From assembly GCA_964465065.1 (NCBI GenBank), contig CAYXHZ010000061.1:1-17395 (forward strand): DNA of 17,395 nt. The letters run 5' to 3'. Made by a program: the position numbers and the translations under genes. Numbering within the stretch: position 1 is the first letter of the stretch; every line of letters begins with the position of its first letter. Under the pieces are notes generated by a model. It made no database searches. It was not told the DNA's origin and worked only from the letters and a program-made list of their open reading frames with translations. Below, piece by piece: positions 14,684 to 17,395 of this stretch. The stretch comes from CAYMND01 sp964465065. GTDB lineage: Bacteria > Acidobacteriota > Aminicenantia > UBA2199.

Positions 14684-16066
14684 ATGGATAGCGGTTTCAT
14701 CGATCACGAAAAAATCAACGATTACCTCAGGAACACGACCCCGCCCGACACGGCCGAGCTGCGCGACATTCTGGCCCACGCCCGGGAACTCAAAGGCATA
14801 GGCTTCGGCGAGGCCGAACGGCTGCTGATGGTCGACGACGACGAGCAGCTCGGGGAAATCCTGGAGACGGCCAGCTTTATCAAGGAAGAGATCTACGGCC
14901 GCCGCCTGGTGCTCTTCGCTCCTCTGTACGTGTCCAACCTGTGCAACAACGAGTGTCTGTACTGCGCCTTCCGGCACAGCAACAGCTTCATCACCCGGCG
15001 CACCCTGACCCAGGAGGAAATCCGCGAAAACATCGAGGCCCTGGTCAAAGAAGGGCACAAGCGGGTGTTGCTGGTTTCCGGCGAGGGTTTGGGCGAGAGC
15101 GCGCTGGACTATTCGCTCAAGGCCATCGAAACCATCTACTCGGTCAAGGTCGGCAACGGCGAGATCCGGCGCATCAACATCAACATCGCCCCCTTGTCGG
15201 TGGACAGCTTCCGCCGTCTGCACGAGGCGCGCATCGGCACCTATCAGCTCTTTCAGGAAACCTACCATTACGACACCTACAAACAGATGCACCCCAAGGG
15301 CATCAAGTCCAATTACCTCAACCACCTGACAGCCATGGACCGGGCCATGGAGGGCGGCATCAACGATGTCGGCGTGGGCATCCTGTTCGGTCTGTACGAC
15401 TATCGCTTCGAGATCATGGCCATGCTGCAGCACATCCGTCACCTGGAAGAGAAATTCGGCTGCGGCCCGCACACCATCTCGGTACCGCGTATCGAGCCGG
15501 CCACCGGCTCCGACGTGGCCGCCCATCCGCCCCATGTGGTCGACGACTGGAATTTCCGCAAGATCATCGCCATCCTGCGCATCACCGTGCCCTACACCGG
15601 CATGATCCTGAGCACCCGGGAAAACGCCGCCATGCGGCACGAAGCCATTTCGCTGGGCATTTCCCAGGTCTCGGCCGGATCGCGCACCAACCCCGGCGGC
15701 TACACGGACAAGAACTCGGCCGAGCAGTTTTCCCTGGGCGATCACCGCAGCCTGGAAGAGGTCATCAGCGACATGATCGGTCAGGGCTACATTCCGTCGT
15801 TCTGCACCGGCTGCTACCGCATGGGCCGTACCGGCCAGGACTTCATGGACCTGGCCAAGCCCGGCCTGATCAAGCATTACTGCCTGCCCAACGCCCTGAC
15901 CACCTTCAAGGAATACCTGGTCCATTACGCCAAACCCGAGACCCGGGCGGCCGGCGAGGCCCTGATCGCCACCATGATGGCCGAGATCCCCAGTGCCGAG
16001 GTGCGAGCCAAGACCGGCGATTTTCTGAAACGGGTGCAGGCCGGCGAAAAGGATCTCTACCTCTGA
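14684..16066 (+). CDS. hydG: [FeFe] hydrogenase maturase, radical SAM tyrosine lyase
   Basis: Cleaves L-tyrosine to p-cresol and dehydroglycine, then makes CO and CN- to build an Fe(CO)2(CN)Cys synthon for the H-cluster. 460 aa. The radical SAM site is C87-x3-C91-x2-C94 (CNNECLYC). The auxiliary [5Fe-4S/5S] cluster site is C374-x2-C377-x22-C400 in CTGCYRMGRTG...HYC, the spacing that separates HydG from ThiH. His263 in GPHTISVPR corresponds to the histidine that binds the dangler iron in known HydG structures (His265 in Thermoanaerobacter italicus, from memory). The start at 14684 has AAGGAG 6 nt upstream. It lies 7 nt before hydE. Confidence 0.97.
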   Translation: MDSGFIDHEKINDYLRNTTPPDTAELRDILAHARELKGIGFGEAERLLMVDDDEQLGEILETASFIKEEIYGRRLVLFAPLYVSNLCNNECLYCAFRHSNSFITRRTLTQEEIRENIEALVKEGHKRVLLVSGEGLGESALDYSLKAIETIYSVKVGNGEIRRININIAPLSVDSFRRLHEARIGTYQLFQETYHYDTYKQMHPKGIKSNYLNHLTAMDRAMEGGINDVGVGILFGLYDYRFEIMAMLQHIRHLEEKFGCGPHTISVPRIEPATGSDVAAHPPHVVDDWNFRKIIAILRITVPYTGMILSTRENAAMRHEAISLGISQVSAGSRTNPGGYTDKNSAEQFSLGDHRSLEEVISDMIGQGYIPSFCTGCYRMGRTGQDFMDLAKPGLIKHYCLPNALTTFKEYLVHYAKPETRAAGEALIATMMAEIPSAEVRAKTGDFLKRVQAGEKDLYL

Positions 16067-16073
16067 GACGCTC

Positions 16074-17114
16074 ATGCCGACTTGCCAGAACCGCATCGAA
16101 AACCTGAGCGACAAGCCGGGCCTGGACGACCTGGTCTATTTTCTGGGCGAGGCCGATGCCGAAGAGCTGCAGGCTCTCTACGACGCCGCCGACCGCGTGC
16201 GCAGGCAGCAGGTGGGCGATGCCGTCCACCTGCGGGCCATCCTGGAAATCTCCAACCACTGCCGGCGCGGCTGCCTGTACTGCGGCATCAACTGCCGGTC
16301 CGCCGTGGAACGCTACCGCATCGGCATCGCCGAGATCGTCGACATCGGCCGCGGAATTTACGAAAAAGGCTACCGCACCCTGGTCGTGCAGTCGGGCGAG
16401 GACCCCTGGTACAGCAGCGAACGGGTCGAAGAAATGGTGACGGGACTGCGGGCGGCGGCCCCCGGCATGGCCATCACCCTGGCCCTGGGCGAGCGCGACG
16501 AGGCGACCTATGCCCGCTGGCGGCAGGCCGGGGCCGACCGCTATCTGCTCAAGCACGAGACCAGCGACGAGGCGCTCTACGATCGTCTCAATCCCGGCAT
16601 GAGTCTCCGCGAGCGCGTCGACTGCCTCAGGGCCCTCAAACGGCTGGGTTTCCAGACCGGCAGCGGGGTGATGATCGGTCTGCCCGGGCAGACTCTGACC
16701 AGCCTGGCCAAAGACATCCTGCTGTTCCGCGAACTGGACCTGGACATGATCGGCGCCGGGCCGTACATCCCGGTGTCGGGCCTGCCCACCCCCTTCAGCC
16801 GGGCGCGGCGCGAGGATCTGACCTACCGGGTGCTGGCCCTCAACCGCCTGGTCAGCCGCAATGTGCACTTGCCGGCGACCACCGCCCTGTCCACCCTGGC
16901 CGAGGACCAGGCCCGCCTGCTGGCTCTGCAGCGCGGCGCCAACGTGGTCATGCCCAACGAGACGCCGCCGCGCTACCGGCAGCTGTACACCATCTACCCC
17001 AACAAGAAACGGACGGAGGCGGCGGTGGACAGCCCGTTTCTGGAGCAGTTGGCCGCTTCTCTGGCCACGATCGGCCGGACCGTGTCCTTTACCCGGGGGG
17101 ATCGTCCCGGCTAG
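16074..17114 (+). CDS. hydE: [FeFe] hydrogenase maturase, radical SAM
   Basis: Acts on the HydG-derived Fe(CO)2(CN)Cys complex on the way to the diiron core. 346 aa. The radical SAM motif is C63-x3-C67-x2-C70 (CRRGCLYC) followed by GINCRSAVERYR. Other family blocks are LVVQSGEDPWY, LKHETSDEALYDRLNPGMS, GVMIGLPGQT and GAGPYIPVSGLPTPF. The extra C-terminal cysteines that hold a second cluster in Thermotoga maritima HydE are missing here (no Cys after residue 200 or so); that cluster is not conserved and not essential. No good Shine-Dalgarno site precedes the ATG at 16074, only TGAG from the hydG stop, so translation is probably coupled to hydG. Last gene of the operon. Confidence 0.96.
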   Translation: MPTCQNRIENLSDKPGLDDLVYFLGEADAEELQALYDAADRVRRQQVGDAVHLRAILEISNHCRRGCLYCGINCRSAVERYRIGIAEIVDIGRGIYEKGYRTLVVQSGEDPWYSSERVEEMVTGLRAAAPGMAITLALGERDEATYARWRQAGADRYLLKHETSDEALYDRLNPGMSLRERVDCLRALKRLGFQTGSGVMIGLPGQTLTSLAKDILLFRELDLDMIGAGPYIPVSGLPTPFSRARREDLTYRVLALNRLVSRNVHLPATTALSTLAEDQARLLALQRGANVVMPNETPPRYRQLYTIYPNKKRTEAAVDSPFLEQLAASLATIGRTVSFTRGDRPG

Positions 17115-17131
17115 GGCCTGGCTGTTTTTTT
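17106..17131 (+). terminator. Possible weak intrinsic terminator after hydE
   Basis: A run of seven T (17125-17131) follows the hydE stop codon by 10 nt. Only a 4-bp stem with one G-U pair (CCGG 17107-17110 with CTGG 17118-17121) precedes it, which overlaps the end of hydE. It marks a plausible transcript end, but the hairpin is poor. Confidence 0.3.
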
Positions 17132-17223
17132 ATCTTGTTCATGGTAAAAAACCGTTCGTCCCATCCGTCTGCCTGTCGGGGACCGGCAACCGACTAAAAG
17201 ACACGAAGTCTATCCAAAGTGGG

Positions 17224-17253
17224 TTGACATTGAGTTTTCCGTATGCGAATATT
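17224..17253 (+). promoter_or_regulatory. Candidate promoter of the gene at the right edge
   Basis: A perfect TTGACA (17224-17229) is followed after 18 nt by AATATT (17248-17253, 4 of 6 matches). The leader to the ATG at 17360 would be about 100 nt and includes the palindrome at 17318-17331. The spacer from 17115 to 17359 is clearly more AT-rich than the genes and holds no other feature I can support. Confidence 0.4.
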
Positions 17254-17317
17254 CAGTTATCTGTTTTGATGCGTGCTTGCTCTTTGACTGGCGCCATGCT
17301 TGTTCAGCCTGTTTTTC

Positions 17318-17331
17318 ATCAAATTTTTGAT
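17318..17331 (+). repeat. Small inverted repeat in the leader of the right-edge gene
   Basis: ATCAAA-TT-TTTGAT has 6-bp perfect arms around two T, 28 nt before the start codon. It could be an operator or a small stem in the leader RNA. AT-rich DNA yields such matches by chance. Confidence 0.3.
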
Positions 17332-17359
17332 AGTAAAACGTTCACTTTTAGGAGGTTCT

Positions 17360-17395
17360 ATGAATCACAAACTCTTGTTTTCTCTGATGATTCTG
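17360..17395 (+). CDS. Start of a probable exported protein (cut by window edge)
   Basis: ATG at 17360 is preceded by a perfect AGGAGG (17350-17355) 4 nt upstream. The 12 visible codons read MNHKLLFSLMIL, a Lys followed by hydrophobic residues, which looks like the beginning of a signal peptide or a first membrane helix. The rest lies outside the window, so no function can be assigned. Confidence 0.65.
   Translation, partial: MNHKLLFSLMIL

Overview
The window is high-GC, gene-dense DNA from an anaerobic bacterium. Its core is a complete electron-bifurcating [FeFe]-hydrogenase kit: three structural genes and the three H-cluster maturases. The gene content and the coding style suggest a member of the Desulfuromonadia (Desulfuromonas/Pelobacter type). 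That placement is inferred from memory of related proteins and was not computed.

Layout. (1) Positions 1-3436 hold two divergently transcribed aldehyde dehydrogenases. The minus-strand one is an ALDH7-type gene (aminoadipate-semialdehyde dehydrogenase family) cut by the left edge. The plus-strand one is an ALDH4-type 1-pyrroline-5-carboxylate dehydrogenase. An AT-rich spacer with promoter-like elements in both directions lies between them. (2) Positions 3478-5536 hold a KimA/KUP-like APC-superfamily permease behind a near-consensus sigma70 promoter. (3) Positions 5622-10112 hold hydB-hydA-hydC, the NADH/ferredoxin-linked trimeric M3-type hydrogenase. HydB is long (727 aa) because it carries two N-terminal thioredoxin-like [2Fe-2S] domains, resembling a fusion of the separate HndB and HndC subunits. 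HydA has the L1 motif TSCSPGW instead of TSCCPGW. (4) Positions 10191-11492 hold a secreted M43 (pappalysin-like) metalloprotease. (5) Positions 11509-17114 hold a maturation operon with its own near-consensus promoter and a 5'-end hairpin: a TM1266-like small regulator, aspartate ammonia-lyase, hydF, hydG and hydE. (6) The right edge has a promoter-like element, a small palindrome and the first 12 codons of a probable exported protein.

How the genes work together. HydABC would couple H2 to NAD(H) and ferredoxin at once. HydG makes the Fe(CO)(CN) synthon from tyrosine, HydE processes it, and HydF assembles the diiron subcluster and delivers it to HydA. An aspartase between the regulator and hydF, overlapping hydF by 4 bp, suggests a dedicated ammonium supply for the azadithiolate bridge. 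The ALDH, permease and protease genes have no evident functional link to the hydrogenase. The rest of the window is short spacers; I see no RNA genes, insertion sequences or CRISPR arrays.
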